A stretch of 64,000 nt of DNA, taken from assembly GCA_030848925.1 (NCBI GenBank), contig JANFFA010000001.1:558001-622000 (forward strand), given 5' to 3'. The notes below the pieces were generated by a model. That model made no database searches. It was given only the letters and a program-made list of their open reading frames with translations, and was not told where the DNA came from. Each line of letters opens with the position of its first letter. Within the stretch, counting starts at the first letter, position 1. The stretch comes from Rhodalgimonas zhirmunskyi. GTDB lineage: Bacteria; Pseudomonadota; Alphaproteobacteria; Rhodobacterales; Rhodobacteraceae. Position numbers and translations under genes: made by a program. Positions 16,781 through 26,665 of this stretch are shown piece after piece.

Positions 16781-18004
16781 TTACCCCAGCAACCGATGCG
16801 CCAGTTCCAGCGCCTCGACCAGCCGGTCGACCTCGTCGCGCGTGTTATAAAGCCCGAAACTCGCCCGTGCCGTGGCCGACACGCCCAGATGCTCCATCAA
16901 TGGCCCGGTGCAATGCTGCCCCGCGCGCACCGCCACGCCCTTTTGATCAAGGATCGTGGACAGGTCATGCGGATGCGCCGGGCCATCCATCGTGAACGAG
17001 AAGATCGCCGCCTTGCCCGGCGCATGCCCCTGAAGATCAAGGAAATTCAGCGCGCCCAGCCGTTCACTCGCATATGCCGCAAGATCGGCTTCATGCGCGG
17101 CGATATTCTCCATACCAAGCGCCATCATGTAATCCAGCGCCACGCCCATGCCGATGGTCTGCACGATGCCCGGCGTTCCCGCCTCGAATTTCATCGGCGG
17201 ATCGGCGTAGCAGACGGCCTCCTTGGTGACTTCGCGGATCATGTCCCCGCCGCCCATAAAGGGGCGCATCTCGGCCATCCGTTCGGCCCGGATATAGATC
17301 GCACCTGACCCCGACGGCCCATAAAGCTTGTGCCCGGTGATCGGATAGAAATCGCAGCCCATATCGACCACGTCGACCGGCAGATGAACCGCGCCCTGAC
17401 TGCCATCGACCAGCGTCGCCACACCGCGCGCTCGCGCCCCGTGACAGATGGTCTTCACATCCACCACCGTGCCCAGCACGTTCGACACATGGGTCACGGC
17501 GACCAGCTTGGTCTTCGGCCCGATCGCATCCAGCACCTTTTGCGGATCGAGGCTGCCATCCGGCTCCGTATCCACCCATTTCAGAACCACGCCCTGACGC
17601 TCACGCAGAAAATGCCATGGCACGATATTGGCGTGGTGCTCGGCCACCGAAAGCACGATCTCGTCCCCCGCCTCAAGCCACGGCATGGCCCAGCCGTAAG
17701 AGATAAGGTTGATCGCCTCGGTCGTGCCCGAGGTGAACACGATCTCATCCTCGCTGCCCGCCTTGAGGAAACGCGCGACCGTGCCGCGCACCGCCTCGTA
17801 TTTCTCGGTGGCGATGTTGCTCAGCGTGTGCAGCCCGCGATGCACATTGGCATATTCATGCGCGTAGCCACGCGTCACCGCGTCGATCACGCATTGCGGT
17901 TTTTGCGCGCTGGCCCCGTTGTCGAGGTAGGTCAGCGGCTGGCCGTTCACCTCGCGCGTAAGGATCGGGAAATCGGCCCGAATGGCCGCGATATCATAGC
18001 TCAT
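16781..18004 (-). CDS. sufS: Cysteine desulfurase SufS
   Basis: A 407-residue group II PLP enzyme that takes sulfur from cysteine for Fe-S assembly. It shows YLDNGASAQKP, HHANIVPW, the PLP lysine in ITGHKLYGP and the persulfide cysteine in RAGQHCTGPL. It is the last gene of the SUF operon, and its ATG (18004) overlaps the stop of the YIP1-like gene. No sufE is visible nearby. The window also has a second desulfurase at the head of the operon, so sulfur could enter by two routes. Confidence 0.97.
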   Translation of the reverse strand: MSYDIAAIRADFPILTREVNGQPLTYLDNGASAQKPQCVIDAVTRGYAHEYANVHRGLHTLSNIATEKYEAVRGTVARFLKAGSEDEIVFTSGTTEAINLISYGWAMPWLEAGDEIVLSVAEHHANIVPWHFLRERQGVVLKWVDTEPDGSLDPQKVLDAIGPKTKLVAVTHVSNVLGTVVDVKTICHGARARGVATLVDGSQGAVHLPVDVVDMGCDFYPITGHKLYGPSGSGAIYIRAERMAEMRPFMGGGDMIREVTKEAVCYADPPMKFEAGTPGIVQTIGMGVALDYMMALGMENIAAHEADLAAYASERLGALNFLDLQGHAPGKAAIFSFTMDGPAHPHDLSTILDQKGVAVRAGQHCTGPLMEHLGVSATARASFGLYNTRDEVDRLVEALELAHRLLG

Positions 18005-18627
18005 TGCAACGCGCCTCCTGCGCCCGGGGCCTGCATCAGCCCCCCGCCCGTCACCCCGATCAGAAGTGACAACAGCATTACGCCCACGACCATCAGGCCA
18101 AAACTCGTCATCAATACCCCGATGGCGCGCAGCGGGCTGTTGAATTCATGCACCCGGTCGACGAAGGCGATCAAAATCCAGATGCCCCAGAAGAACAGCA
18201 CCGTCACCGCAAGGCTGCCCAAGGGCGGGATCGCCAGCGTGACGATCAACAGCGCCCCGCGCGCCACGGCCTGCACGAACACCAGCCAGCTCAGCACCGC
18301 CAGCACATCCCAAAGCGCGCCCTTGCCGCCAAAAGCCCGCCCCGCCCAATGCAGGGCGAAAATCACCGTCACCATCACCCCGGCCTCGGCTACGGCCAGC
18401 ATCACCGGCGAATGCACGAAGCGCGGGTAAAGCTGCATCAACTCATCCGGCGGCGGCACCATGATCATCCAAAGGCTCGCCACCACGGCATTGACCAAGG
18501 CAACCGCGATCACGCCGCCCCAAAGCATTTCGTGACTGATCCCGGCACGCAGGGCGATCACCTGCCCCGCCGCGCCCTTGGGGTCGAGAAACGTCTGCCG
18601 TATCAGGCCAAGAAAACCACCGCTCAT
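18001..18627 (-). CDS. YIP1-like membrane protein in the SUF operon
   Basis: A 208-residue integral membrane protein with about five hydrophobic helices from residue 30 on. The N-terminus GFLGLIRQTFLDPKGAAGQVIAL resembles bacterial YIP1-domain proteins. It is coupled on both sides: its start overlaps the next upstream gene and its stop overlaps sufS (ATGA both times). Function is unknown. Co-transcription with SUF genes is common in Rhodobacterales, but no role in cluster assembly is shown. Confidence 0.85.
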   Translation of the reverse strand: MSGGFLGLIRQTFLDPKGAAGQVIALRAGISHEMLWGGVIAVALVNAVVASLWMIMVPPPDELMQLYPRFVHSPVMLAVAEAGVMVTVIFALHWAGRAFGGKGALWDVLAVLSWLVFVQAVARGALLIVTLAIPPLGSLAVTVLFFWGIWILIAFVDRVHEFNSPLRAIGVLMTSFGLMVVGVMLLSLLIGVTGGGLMQAPGAGGALQ

Positions 18628-19112
18628 ACCGCATCCTCTCGCCAGATCAGGCGCAGGCCAGAGGCCCAGAACCACAGGAAACACCCGGTCCAAAGCGCCC
18701 CGATCAACGCCATTTGCGGCCCCGGTCCGATCAGCCCGGCGATCAGCCCCCAAAGCAGCACCAGTGGCGTGCTGGCCAGAAGCGCCCAGAACAACACCAG
18801 CCGCGCCTGATAAGGGCTGCCCTTGCCGCGCAACAGGCGCATGGCAAGGTAGCTCAGGAACGCGATCAGGTAGAGCGCCAGCGGCATGATGAAAAGCCAC
18901 GCCATCAGCGTGCCCCCCACCAGCGGCGCAAGCTCCTGTCCGCTCAGATGTGCCTCGCGCGACAGCCGTGGCCATTGCGCGATGAACACCAGCGTGCAGC
19001 CCGCCATCAGGATGGCGAGCGCGCGATCCTCGCGCGGGCCGGCCGCCAGCAGACGCCGCAACACCCGGCCCGGGCCAACATAGCTGGCCCCGATATCCGC
19101 GAGGACCGACAT
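18624..19112 (-). CDS. YIP1-like membrane protein in the SUF operon
   Basis: A 162-residue protein with four predicted membrane helices, similar in layout to the following gene and probably its partner or an old duplicate. It starts one base after the sufD stop region (19114) and overlaps the next gene by four bases. No catalytic motif is visible. The function is unknown. Confidence 0.83.
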   Translation of the reverse strand: MSVLADIGASYVGPGRVLRRLLAAGPREDRALAILMAGCTLVFIAQWPRLSREAHLSGQELAPLVGGTLMAWLFIMPLALYLIAFLSYLAMRLLRGKGSPYQARLVLFWALLASTPLVLLWGLIAGLIGPGPQMALIGALWTGCFLWFWASGLRLIWREDAV

Positions 19113-19113
19113 C

Positions 19114-20427
19114 CTAGCCCTGACGCCGACGCAGAAGCCAGCCTTCCAGCCGCCCGATGATCTCTTCGGCCAGCCGCGGGTCTTCGATCTCGTCCACCGC
19201 TTCGGCCACGAAGGCCAGCGTCAGAAGGTCGGTCGCCTCGGCCGTCGGCACCCCGCGCGAACGCAGGTAAAACAACGCCTCATCATCGATCGCGCCCGAG
19301 GTGCTCCCATGCGAACACGCCACGTCATCGGCATAGATCTCAAGCTCGGGCTTGGCGAGGAACTGCGCATCGTCATCCAGCAAAAGCGACTGCGATTTCT
19401 GGTAGCCGTCGGTTTTCTGCGCGCCCGGTTTGACAAGGATCTTGCCTTGGAACACGCCAACCGCGCCTGAGCGCAGCACCTTCTTGAACACCTGACGGCT
19501 TTCGCAATTCAGCGCGTCATGGGTGATGAAGACCGTGTCGTCATGCAGGAAATCGCCATGGCCAAGCGCAGCCCCCGCGATATGCGCCACTGCGTCATCG
19601 CCCAGCATCTCGATCACCGCCTCGTTGCGGGTCAGACGGCCATTGACGGTCAGGGTGAAGCTTTTGAACACCGATTCCGTGCCCATGCGGGCAAAAATGT
19701 GCGTGGCTGCACGGCGCTCGTGATCGCGCCCTTGCGCGCGCACATGATGGAACGCCGCGCGATCGGCCAGATCGACCTCCAGCACCTTGTTGAACCGCGC
19801 CGCCGCCGGACCATTCTCCAACAGGGTCAGGTCAGCGCCCTCTTCGAGCTTGATGCAATGATGCAGGTATGCGTCCGAACCCTCTGATTCATGGCGATAA
19901 ATCAGGCTTACGGGCTTTTCCGCCTTGCCGGTCACGCGGATCACGATCCCGTCTGCCGCCAGCGCGGTGTTCAGCGCCGCAAGCGGGCGCTCGACGGGCG
20001 ACTGGCCGCGCGCTTCGAGCACGCCGTAAAGGTCTTTGGCCCAATGGATGTCCTTCGAAGCGGCGCTTTCCAGCCGCTCGATCTCGATCCCCGCCATCTC
20101 AAGCGGATCGGACTCGGCTTGCGAAAACACCCCATCGACGAACACGATCTTGAGGCGATCCAGCGCGTCAAAGATCGGCGCTTCGCCGGTGGCGAGCACT
20201 GTCGCCGCCTCGGCCTCTGGCGTGGTCAGGCTTTCGGGGCGGGTGTATTTCCAATACTCATCGCGCCGCGCCGGCATGCCCATATCGACAAGTCGTGCCT
20301 TGGCCGCGTCACGCGCCGCATTGGCCCAGGCCGCGCCTTGGGGAATATGCACATCGGCCAACCGTTCGACAGCGGCCTCCTGCTTGGCGGCCTTCAGCGC
20401 CGCCCGTTTCGACATCGGTTGCGCCAT
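19114..20427 (-). CDS. sufD: Fe-S scaffold component SufD
   Basis: A 437-residue beta-helical scaffold protein that forms SufBC2D. Diagnostic features are the DDDAQFLAKPELEIYADDVACSHGSTSGAID block (Cys and His near the end of the beta-helix core) and FYLRSRGVP. The start at 20427 overlaps the sufC stop by one base. The full family length is present. Confidence 0.96.
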   Translation of the reverse strand: MAQPMSKRAALKAAKQEAAVERLADVHIPQGAAWANAARDAAKARLVDMGMPARRDEYWKYTRPESLTTPEAEAATVLATGEAPIFDALDRLKIVFVDGVFSQAESDPLEMAGIEIERLESAASKDIHWAKDLYGVLEARGQSPVERPLAALNTALAADGIVIRVTGKAEKPVSLIYRHESEGSDAYLHHCIKLEEGADLTLLENGPAAARFNKVLEVDLADRAAFHHVRAQGRDHERRAATHIFARMGTESVFKSFTLTVNGRLTRNEAVIEMLGDDAVAHIAGAALGHGDFLHDDTVFITHDALNCESRQVFKKVLRSGAVGVFQGKILVKPGAQKTDGYQKSQSLLLDDDAQFLAKPELEIYADDVACSHGSTSGAIDDEALFYLRSRGVPTAEATDLLTLAFVAEAVDEIEDPRLAEEIIGRLEGWLLRRRQG

Positions 20428-21182
20428 TACGCCACCTCCGCAAGGATATCCGCATAGCCGTTGTTCTCGACCTCAAGCGCCAGCTCGGGACCACCGGTCT
20501 TCACGATCCGGCCATCGGCCATAATGTGCACGACATCGGGTTTGATATGGTCCAGAAGCCGTTGATAATGCGTGATAACAAGGAAGCTCCGCCCTTCGCT
20601 GCGCAGCGCGTTCACACCATCGGCCACCAGCTTCATCGCGTCCACGTCAAGACCCGAGTCGGTCTCGTCAAGGATGCACATCTTGGGCTCAAGCATCGCC
20701 ATTTGCAGGATCTCGTTGCGCTTCTTCTCACCGCCCGAAAAGCCCACGTTCACGGGCCGCTTCAGCATGTCAGCATCGATCTTCAGGTCCTTGGCCTTGG
20801 CGCGAATGTCCTTGAGGAAATCGGTCGCCGACAGCTCCTCTTGCCCGCGCGCCTTGCGCTGTGCGTTCACGGCGGTGCGCAGGAAAGTCATGTTGCCCAC
20901 GCCCGGAATTTCCACCGGGTATTGGAAGGCAAGGAACAGGCCCAGTGCGGCGCGCTCTTCCGGCTCAAGGTCAAGCAGGTCTTCACCCTCAAGCGTGGCA
21001 GTGCCGTCGGTCACTTCATAGCCCTCGCGCCCCGAAAGCACATAGGACAGCGTCGACTTGCCCGACCCGTTCGGGCCCATGATCGCATGCACCGACCCGG
21101 CCTCAACGCTCAGGTCGACGCCCTTCAGGATCACTTTATCTTCTTCTTCAAGTTTTACATGCAAGTTTTTGATCTCAAGCAT
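20427..21182 (-). CDS. sufC: Fe-S assembly ATPase SufC
   Basis: A 251-residue ABC-type ATPase: Walker A GPNGSGKSTLS, Q-loop FLAFQYPVEIPG, signature FSGGEKKRNE, Walker B CILDETDSGLD, and switch His in ITHYQRLL. It drives the SufBC2D scaffold. I chose ATG 21182 (MLEIKNLHV) because the longer frame adds non-conserved sequence. Confidence 0.97.
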   Translation of the reverse strand: MLEIKNLHVKLEEEDKVILKGVDLSVEAGSVHAIMGPNGSGKSTLSYVLSGREGYEVTDGTATLEGEDLLDLEPEERAALGLFLAFQYPVEIPGVGNMTFLRTAVNAQRKARGQEELSATDFLKDIRAKAKDLKIDADMLKRPVNVGFSGGEKKRNEILQMAMLEPKMCILDETDSGLDVDAMKLVADGVNALRSEGRSFLVITHYQRLLDHIKPDVVHIMADGRIVKTGGPELALEVENNGYADILAEVA

Positions 21183-21344
21183 TTTTCTCGTTTCCTTTCC
21201 GCATGGCGAAACGCCCCGTGAGGGGCATGGCCCCTGCGGGTGCGTTGCACCGGGTTTCGTGTTTTCTGTTGAAGGTTCGGGCGCGCGTGGCACCCAGTGT
21301 CAGTTTGCCCTGCGCCAGATTGTTCTGCGTCAGATTGTTCTGCG

Positions 21345-21956
21345 TCAGAGCAGCGTATCGATCGGGATCGACAATCCCGGCAGCAGGATCGTATGCGCCT
21401 GCGTCAGCCCGCGCACCTGGCTGACCCAGCCGTCCGAAAAGATCATCGCCCAGTGATCGGGAAACAGGTGCACCGCGTTGTGCAGCAGCGCCACGCCCGC
21501 GATCACGCCCAGCCCCTGAACCAGCGAATGCGCCGTCAGCGACGAAGACAGAAGAAGCCGCAGCAAAAGCACCGCAGCCACGGCGACGCCGGCCACAAGC
21601 CCCATCGCCATCATCGAATCGCTGGCCAGCATCGAAGCCGTGCCACCGCCGGTGTAAAAGAAGATGCCATACCAGGCCAGAACCACGCCGATCACGCCCA
21701 TCGCGAACGACAGCGGCAACCCGATCAACATGTCCAGCGGCCCGCTGCGTTTCGCAGCCGCCCCCTGCCCACGGGCCTGTTGCATCGCCGCGCGCATCTG
21801 CTCGGCGCTGATCGTTTCGTCCACGCCACAATGAAAAACAGCCTCGCGCGTGCCACCCTTGCGCTTGTGACCGCGCAGCGCCCCGCCGATCCCGTGATCG
21901 CGTTCGATCCGCTGGATGCGGTTGCTGAAAGTCTGATGCTGTTCTGTTAGCGCCAT
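21345..21956 (-). CDS. Unrecognised membrane protein in the SUF operon
   Basis: A 203-residue protein. The first 70 residues are soluble and helical (with an RDHGIGG-RGHKRKGG stretch), followed by about four membrane helices (residues 75-200). It lies between sufC and the ybjQ-like gene on the operon strand, with 162 bases before sufC. I do not recognise a family. Conserved membrane genes inside the SUF operon are a feature of this group, so a link to Fe-S or envelope physiology is possible but unproven. Confidence 0.75.
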   Translation of the reverse strand: MALTEQHQTFSNRIQRIERDHGIGGALRGHKRKGGTREAVFHCGVDETISAEQMRAAMQQARGQGAAAKRSGPLDMLIGLPLSFAMGVIGVVLAWYGIFFYTGGGTASMLASDSMMAMGLVAGVAVAAVLLLRLLLSSSLTAHSLVQGLGVIAGVALLHNAVHLFPDHWAMIFSDGWVSQVRGLTQAHTILLPGLSIPIDTLL

Positions 21957-22110
21957 GTTGCGCGCCCCACTGCTTCATCACTGAAGAAATGGTTAACGGC
22001 AGATTCAGGCAGAATTGCGAAGCTTCCCGGCCCATTTCACGACCGCAAAACGGCAGTGAGCATCGCAAGTCATTAAACCCAAGGTTGTGCGCGCCGTCGA
22101 TCCGCATGGT

Positions 22111-22425
22111 TTAGCCCACCACCACGGCCGTGCCGCTGGCCGAAACCATCAGCATGGATTGCCCCACGACCTCGTAATCGAGATCGACGCCCACAACCGC
22201 ATTCGCCCCCAGCGCCGCCGCGCGCTCTTCCAACTCGCGCAGCGCCGTTTCGCGGGCATCGGCCAGCTTCGATTCATAGGCGCCCGAACGCCCACCGACG
22301 ACATCGGTGATCGAGGCGAACAGATCGCGCACCACGTTCGCGCCCATGATCGCCTCGCCCACGACGATGCCCTTGTAGGCGCTAATGGACTTGCCTTCGA
22401 TGTTCGGGGTCGTCGTCACAATCAT
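22111..22425 (-). CDS. YbjQ/UPF0145 heavy-metal-binding-like protein
   Basis: A 104-residue protein starting [14 protein letters not shown]. It has the family blocks [14 protein letters not shown] and [15 protein letters not shown]. YbjQ proteins form pentamers, and the family is labelled as a heavy-metal-binding domain, but its role is uncertain. I chose ATG 22425, eight bases after GAGGAG, which includes the FkbM gene's last codons; an in-frame GTG at 22434 is possible. It is transcribed with the SUF genes. Confidence 0.9.
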   Translation of the reverse strand: MIVTTTPNIEGKSISAYKGIVVGEAIMGANVVRDLFASITDVVGGRSGAYESKLADARETALRELEERAAALGANAVVGVDLDYEVVGQSMLMVSASGTAVVVG

Positions 22426-22430
22426 ATCAA

Positions 22431-23207
22431 TCACTCCTCATCGCTTGCCGGCACCAGCACGTAGTTGGTGTTGTTCCGATAGCGGCGCACCTTCTCGACC
22501 ACGCGATAGTTCAGCGGCGCAATCCACTCCTGGAAATCCGCGTCGTTCTCGTCGTCAATCTCGAGCAGCAGAATGGGGCGCGCACGCGCGATGGTTTCTT
22601 TCAACCCGCGCAGCACCTTGATCTCCATGCCCTCGACATCGACCTTGATCATATCCGGCGTGACATCGCCAAGCGCCATATCCCCGGTGACCACCTTCAA
22701 GCCACCCTCGCCCACATCGGCCATCCGCGACCCGCCAAGGTTGCGCGGCTGCTCCAGCATGGCAAAGCCCTCTGCCGCTTCCTCGCCAAGGCCAAGACCC
22801 AGATGCGAAAGGTCGAACACATCGCCAAAATCGTTCAGCATGATGTTGGCAATCAACAGCTTATAGGCGGTCGGGTTCGGCTCGAACGGGATCACCCGCG
22901 CCGGTGCCATGAACCCCGCGACATAGAGCGAATGATTGCCCACATTCGCGCCGATATCGACGAACGTCCCGCCATGCGGAAAATGCGCCTTGATCGCGGC
23001 CAGTTCCTTGGGCTCGTAAAACACCCCCTTGCGCCATTTGCGCTGGATCGGGTCGCGGGCATGGGTGGTGGCAAAGCGGAAATTACGCCCGTGGATGCGG
23101 GTGAACACAAGGTCCAGCCCCTCCATCACAACCGGATCGCCCTGACGCAGTTTGCGCAGCGCCCGGTCCAGCTTGAACCCGTTCTTTGCCGGCTTGCCAT
23201 CTTTCAT
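22431..23207 (-). CDS. FkbM-type SAM methyltransferase
   Basis: A 258-residue protein with the AdoMet loop [16 protein letters not shown] and [10 protein letters not shown], then [15 protein letters not shown]. These are the FkbM-family motifs for O-methylation, often of sugars or cell-surface glycans. The substrate is not predictable. It lies directly after sufB in the operon, which is an unusual place for this family. I chose ATG 23207 after GAAGG; a GTG three codons earlier is possible. Confidence 0.88.
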   Translation of the reverse strand: MKDGKPAKNGFKLDRALRKLRQGDPVVMEGLDLVFTRIHGRNFRFATTHARDPIQRKWRKGVFYEPKELAAIKAHFPHGGTFVDIGANVGNHSLYVAGFMAPARVIPFEPNPTAYKLLIANIMLNDFGDVFDLSHLGLGLGEEAAEGFAMLEQPRNLGGSRMADVGEGGLKVVTGDMALGDVTPDMIKVDVEGMEIKVLRGLKETIARARPILLLEIDDENDADFQEWIAPLNYRVVEKVRRYRNNTNYVLVPASDEE

Positions 23208-23276
23208 AACCCACACCTTCTCACTCTGTCCTCATGGCCGACGGGCCCACAACACGCCCGTTCCGACCCCTGCGGA

Positions 23277-24824
23277 TCAGCCCACCGATCCCTCAAGCGA
23301 AATCGCCACAAGCTGTTGCGCTTCCATGGCAAATTCCATCGGCAGCGCCTGAAGCACCTCCTTGGCGAAGCCATTGACGATCAGGGCCACGGCCTCTTCC
23401 TCGTCCATGCCGCGCTGGCGGCAATAGAACATCTGTTCGTCGTCCACCTTGGATGTCGTCGCCTCGTGCTCTACCCGGCTCGAATTGTTCTTCACCTCGA
23501 TATAGGGCACCGTATGCGCGCCGCACTTATCGCCGATCAGAAGGCTGTCGCACTGGGTATAGTTGCGCGAATTCTTGGCTTTCGGGTGCATCGACACCAA
23601 CCCGCGATAGGTGTTCTGTGCCACCCCCGCGCTGATCCCCTTGGAGACGATCCGCGACTTGGTGTTCTTGCCCAGATGGATCATCTTGGTGCCGGTATCG
23701 GCCTCTTGATGGTTGTTGGTGATGGCGATGGAATAAAACTCACCCTGTGAATCGTCCCCGCGCAGGATGCAGCTGGGATATTTCCACGTCACGGCCGAGC
23801 CGGTCTCGACCTGCGTCCACATCACCTTGGCCCGGTCGCCCCGGCAATCGGCCCGCTTGGTCACGAAGTTATAGATCCCGCCCTTGCCGTTCTCGTCCCC
23901 GGGGAACCAGTTCTGCACGGTGGAATATTTCACCTCGGCGTCTTCCTCGATGATGATCTCGACCACCGCCGCGTGCAGCTGTGCGGTGTCACGCTGCGGC
24001 GCGGTGCAGCCTTCGAGGTAGGACACATAAGAGCCCTTGTCGGCAATGATCAGCGTGCGCTCGAACTGGCCCGTATTCTCGGCGTTGATCCGGAAATAAG
24101 TGGAAAGCTCCATCGGGCAGCGCACCCCCGGCGGCACGTAAACGAACGACCCGTCCGAGAACACGGCCGAATTCAGCGTCGCATAGAAGTTGTCCGACGC
24201 AGGCACGACCGAGCCGAGGTATTTCTTCACCAATTCCGGATGCTCGCGAATGGCCTCCGAGATCGAACAGAAAATAACGCCCGCCGCCTTCAGCTCTTTC
24301 TGGAAGGTGGTGCCGACCGACACGCTGTCAAACACCGCGTCCACGGCCACCTTGCGGGTTTCCTGCGCCTCTCCGACACGGCCCTCGGCCGGGGTTGCAT
24401 CAGCGCCCTCGACACCGGCCAGGATCATCTGCTCTTTCAGCGGAATCCCCAGCTTTTCATAGGTGGCCAGCAGCTTCGGATCGACGTCGTCAAGCGATTT
24501 GGGCTTTTCAACCATGCTCTTGGGGCGGGCATAGTAATACTGATCCTGAAAATCGATTTCGGGATACTGAACCATCGCCCAGTTCGGCTCTTCCATCTGG
24601 GTCCAGCGCTCGAACGCCTGAAGCCGCCATTCGGTCATCCACGCGGGCTCTTCGTTCTTCTCGCTGATCAGGCGCACGATATCGGTGTTCAGGCCCTTGG
24701 GCGCGTACTCCATCTCGACATCGGTTTCCCAACCGTATTTGTACTTTTCGCCAAGGCTGCGAACGGCTTCTACCGTTTCCTCTTCGACGCCTTCCTTGAC
24801 CTGAGCTTCATCAAGCTTTGCCAT
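23277..24824 (-). CDS. sufB: Fe-S scaffold component SufB
   Basis: A 515-residue SufB. Key blocks are [27 protein letters not shown] (with the Cys near the cluster-assembly tunnel), [22 protein letters not shown] and [21 protein letters not shown] near the C-terminus. Full length. With SufC and SufD it forms the scaffold on which Fe-S clusters are built. It is the third gene of the iscR-led operon. Confidence 0.97.
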   Translation of the reverse strand: MAKLDEAQVKEGVEEETVEAVRSLGEKYKYGWETDVEMEYAPKGLNTDIVRLISEKNEEPAWMTEWRLQAFERWTQMEEPNWAMVQYPEIDFQDQYYYARPKSMVEKPKSLDDVDPKLLATYEKLGIPLKEQMILAGVEGADATPAEGRVGEAQETRKVAVDAVFDSVSVGTTFQKELKAAGVIFCSISEAIREHPELVKKYLGSVVPASDNFYATLNSAVFSDGSFVYVPPGVRCPMELSTYFRINAENTGQFERTLIIADKGSYVSYLEGCTAPQRDTAQLHAAVVEIIIEEDAEVKYSTVQNWFPGDENGKGGIYNFVTKRADCRGDRAKVMWTQVETGSAVTWKYPSCILRGDDSQGEFYSIAITNNHQEADTGTKMIHLGKNTKSRIVSKGISAGVAQNTYRGLVSMHPKAKNSRNYTQCDSLLIGDKCGAHTVPYIEVKNNSSRVEHEATTSKVDDEQMFYCRQRGMDEEEAVALIVNGFAKEVLQALPMEFAMEAQQLVAISLEGSVG

Positions 24825-24848
24825 CTGTGTGATCCTTTCCGTTCGCGT

Positions 24849-25892
24849 TCAGGCGGCGCGCGCCTGATGTTTCTGCAAGGCCGCGCGCCAGCAATCGGCA
24901 AAACGCATAACCTCGTCCTTCGTTGTCTCAAGCCCAAGCGAGACGCGGATCGCGCCCGCCGCCGTGGCCTCATCAAATCCCATCGCGCGCAGCACACCGC
25001 TGGCCCGCATTTTGCCGCTAGAACAGGCCGACCCTGCACTCACGGCAAAGCCTTTCAGGTCCATCTGCATCACCTGCGTCTCGCCTTTCCAACCGGGCGT
25101 GGCGAAGCAGGCGGTGTTGGGAAGGCGCGGCGCATCTTTCCCGACTGAAATAGTCAGATTGCCGGCGTCCGCAATGGCCTTTTCCAACAAATCACGCAAA
25201 TGCGCGATTTCGTCCCATCGCCCCGCCGCCACGTCCGCCACCGCGGCCTCTGCCGCCGCTGCGAAACCCGCAATCCCGATCAGGTTCTCGGTGCCCGCGC
25301 GCCGCCCCATCTCCTGACCGCCGCCCTTCAGCACCGGATCAAGGTCGATCCCGCGCGCCATGACCAGCGCGCCCACACCCTTGGGCCCGCCCAGCTTATG
25401 GGCCGAAAAAATCGCCGCCATTGCTCCCGAGGACAGGAAATTCACCTCCACCTTGCCAAGCGCCTGCGTCATATCCGACACGGCAATCGCATCCGGCAGG
25501 GTCTGGATCACCCCGGTCTCGGAATTGGCCAGTTGCAAGGTGCTCTCAAGCGGGTTTTCCACGCTGACGCGCCCCGCCCCGTCCACCGCAAGATCGTCAC
25601 TCACCCACGCGCCGACGGCATCATGCTCGACCGCCGCCCCGCGGATGCCGCGCCCGTGCAGGGCCAGCGCCGCCGCCTCGGTCGCGCTCGCGGTAAAGAC
25701 GATCTCGGCCCCTTCCGCGCCAAGGGCGCGTGCCAGCCGCGCCCGGCATTTCTCCAAAAACGCCTTCGCCGCACGCCCCTCGGCATGCACGCTCGACGGG
25801 TTGCCGACAAGTTCCATCGCCTCGACCATCGCCGCGCGCGCTTCGAGGCGCAGCGGTGTCGTCGCATTATGATCGAGATAGACCCGGCTCAT
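24849..25892 (-). CDS. IscS/NifS-like cysteine desulfurase
   Basis: A 347-residue group I desulfurase, shorter than E. coli IscS (404). It begins YLDHNATTPLR and has the PLP lysine in FSAHKLGGPKG and the mobile catalytic cysteine in SAGSACSSGKM. It sits between iscR and sufB and probably supplies sulfur alongside SufS, or serves tRNA thiolation. It is shorter in the region before the PLP site, so a full IscS role is not certain. Confidence 0.93.
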   Translation of the reverse strand: MSRVYLDHNATTPLRLEARAAMVEAMELVGNPSSVHAEGRAAKAFLEKCRARLARALGAEGAEIVFTASATEAAALALHGRGIRGAAVEHDAVGAWVSDDLAVDGAGRVSVENPLESTLQLANSETGVIQTLPDAIAVSDMTQALGKVEVNFLSSGAMAAIFSAHKLGGPKGVGALVMARGIDLDPVLKGGGQEMGRRAGTENLIGIAGFAAAAEAAVADVAAGRWDEIAHLRDLLEKAIADAGNLTISVGKDAPRLPNTACFATPGWKGETQVMQMDLKGFAVSAGSACSSGKMRASGVLRAMGFDEATAAGAIRVSLGLETTKDEVMRFADCWRAALQKHQARAA

Positions 25893-26002
25893 GGCAGTCT
25901 GACCCGCCCTTTCATTTTTCCAAAAATACTCAAAAATCCGGCCTCTGTTGTCCCGGCCCCTGTCGTCCCGGCCCTGTCTTCCGGGCCCCTGTCATCGCGG
26001 CC

Positions 26003-26464
26003 TCAGTCCTCATCGACGACGGCGAACAGCCCCGGCACCGCCGGACAAGGCGCCAGCGCATTTGACAGAACATCCGACAGACGCGCCTGATGCAGGTAGA
26101 CATAGACATGCGCCGACAACCCCTGCCACAATCGGTTGGTCATGCTCTGCGCCCGCGTGCCCGACAGCCCGCCACTGGCACCGGCGCCCTTGTGCATCGC
26201 ATCCACCGTCTCATCCACCGCCGCCAGAACCTCGACAACGCGGATCTCGCTCGGGCTGCGCGACAGTTTGTAACCGCCCCCCGGCCCGCGCACCGACGTG
26301 ACCAGCCCACCCCGGCGCAGCTTGACGAACAACTGCTCCAGATACGGAAGCGAGATGTCCTGCCGCTTTGAAATTTCCCCAAGCGAAACCAACTCGCCCT
26401 CGGGCTGCAACGCGATATCGGCCAGCGCCACCATTGCATAGCGCCCCTTGGTGCTGAGTTTCAT
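26003..26464 (-). CDS. iscR: Rrf2-family regulator IscR (Rhodobacterales type)
   Basis: A 153-residue winged-helix repressor with MKLSTKGRYAMVALADIA and the recognition helix in SLPYLEQLFVKLRRGGLV. The loop that carries the three cluster cysteines in E. coli IscR (about residues 92-104) has none here; the only cysteine is near the C-terminus (APCPAVPG). IscR of Rhodobacter sphaeroides is described as a new type of Fe-S-binding regulator of this kind. Start: ATG at 26464 after GAGGAG. It heads the SUF operon and most likely represses it. Confidence 0.93.
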   Translation of the reverse strand: MKLSTKGRYAMVALADIALQPEGELVSLGEISKRQDISLPYLEQLFVKLRRGGLVTSVRGPGGGYKLSRSPSEIRVVEVLAAVDETVDAMHKGAGASGGLSGTRAQSMTNRLWQGLSAHVYVYLHQARLSDVLSNALAPCPAVPGLFAVVDED

Positions 26465-26599
26465 CGATCGTCTCCTCGCCAGTGCGCCACAGCGCAAAAG
26501 CCCTGCAAGGCAGGGAATTCATTGACCTTGGGCAGGCGAGCCACTATCTCATGACGGCCCGAGCCTGCGTCTCCCCACGGGAGCGCGTTGCTTGGAATC

Positions 26600-26628
26600 G
26601 TTCTAAAGTAGCCGAGTGATTTCGTCAA
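26600..26628 (-). promoter_or_regulatory. Promoter of the iscR-SUF operon
   Basis: On the minus strand, TTGACG (26628-26623) and TAGAAC (26605-26600) are separated by exactly 17 bases and lie about 135 bases before the iscR start. The divergent hydrolase gene starts at 26666. An iron- or Fe-S-dependent operator probably overlaps these boxes, since iscR-led operons are autoregulated. I cannot fix its exact limits. Confidence 0.6.
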
Positions 26629-26665
26629 GTTTATCCCGGCCCCCGCGTGAGGAGACGCATTCTAT

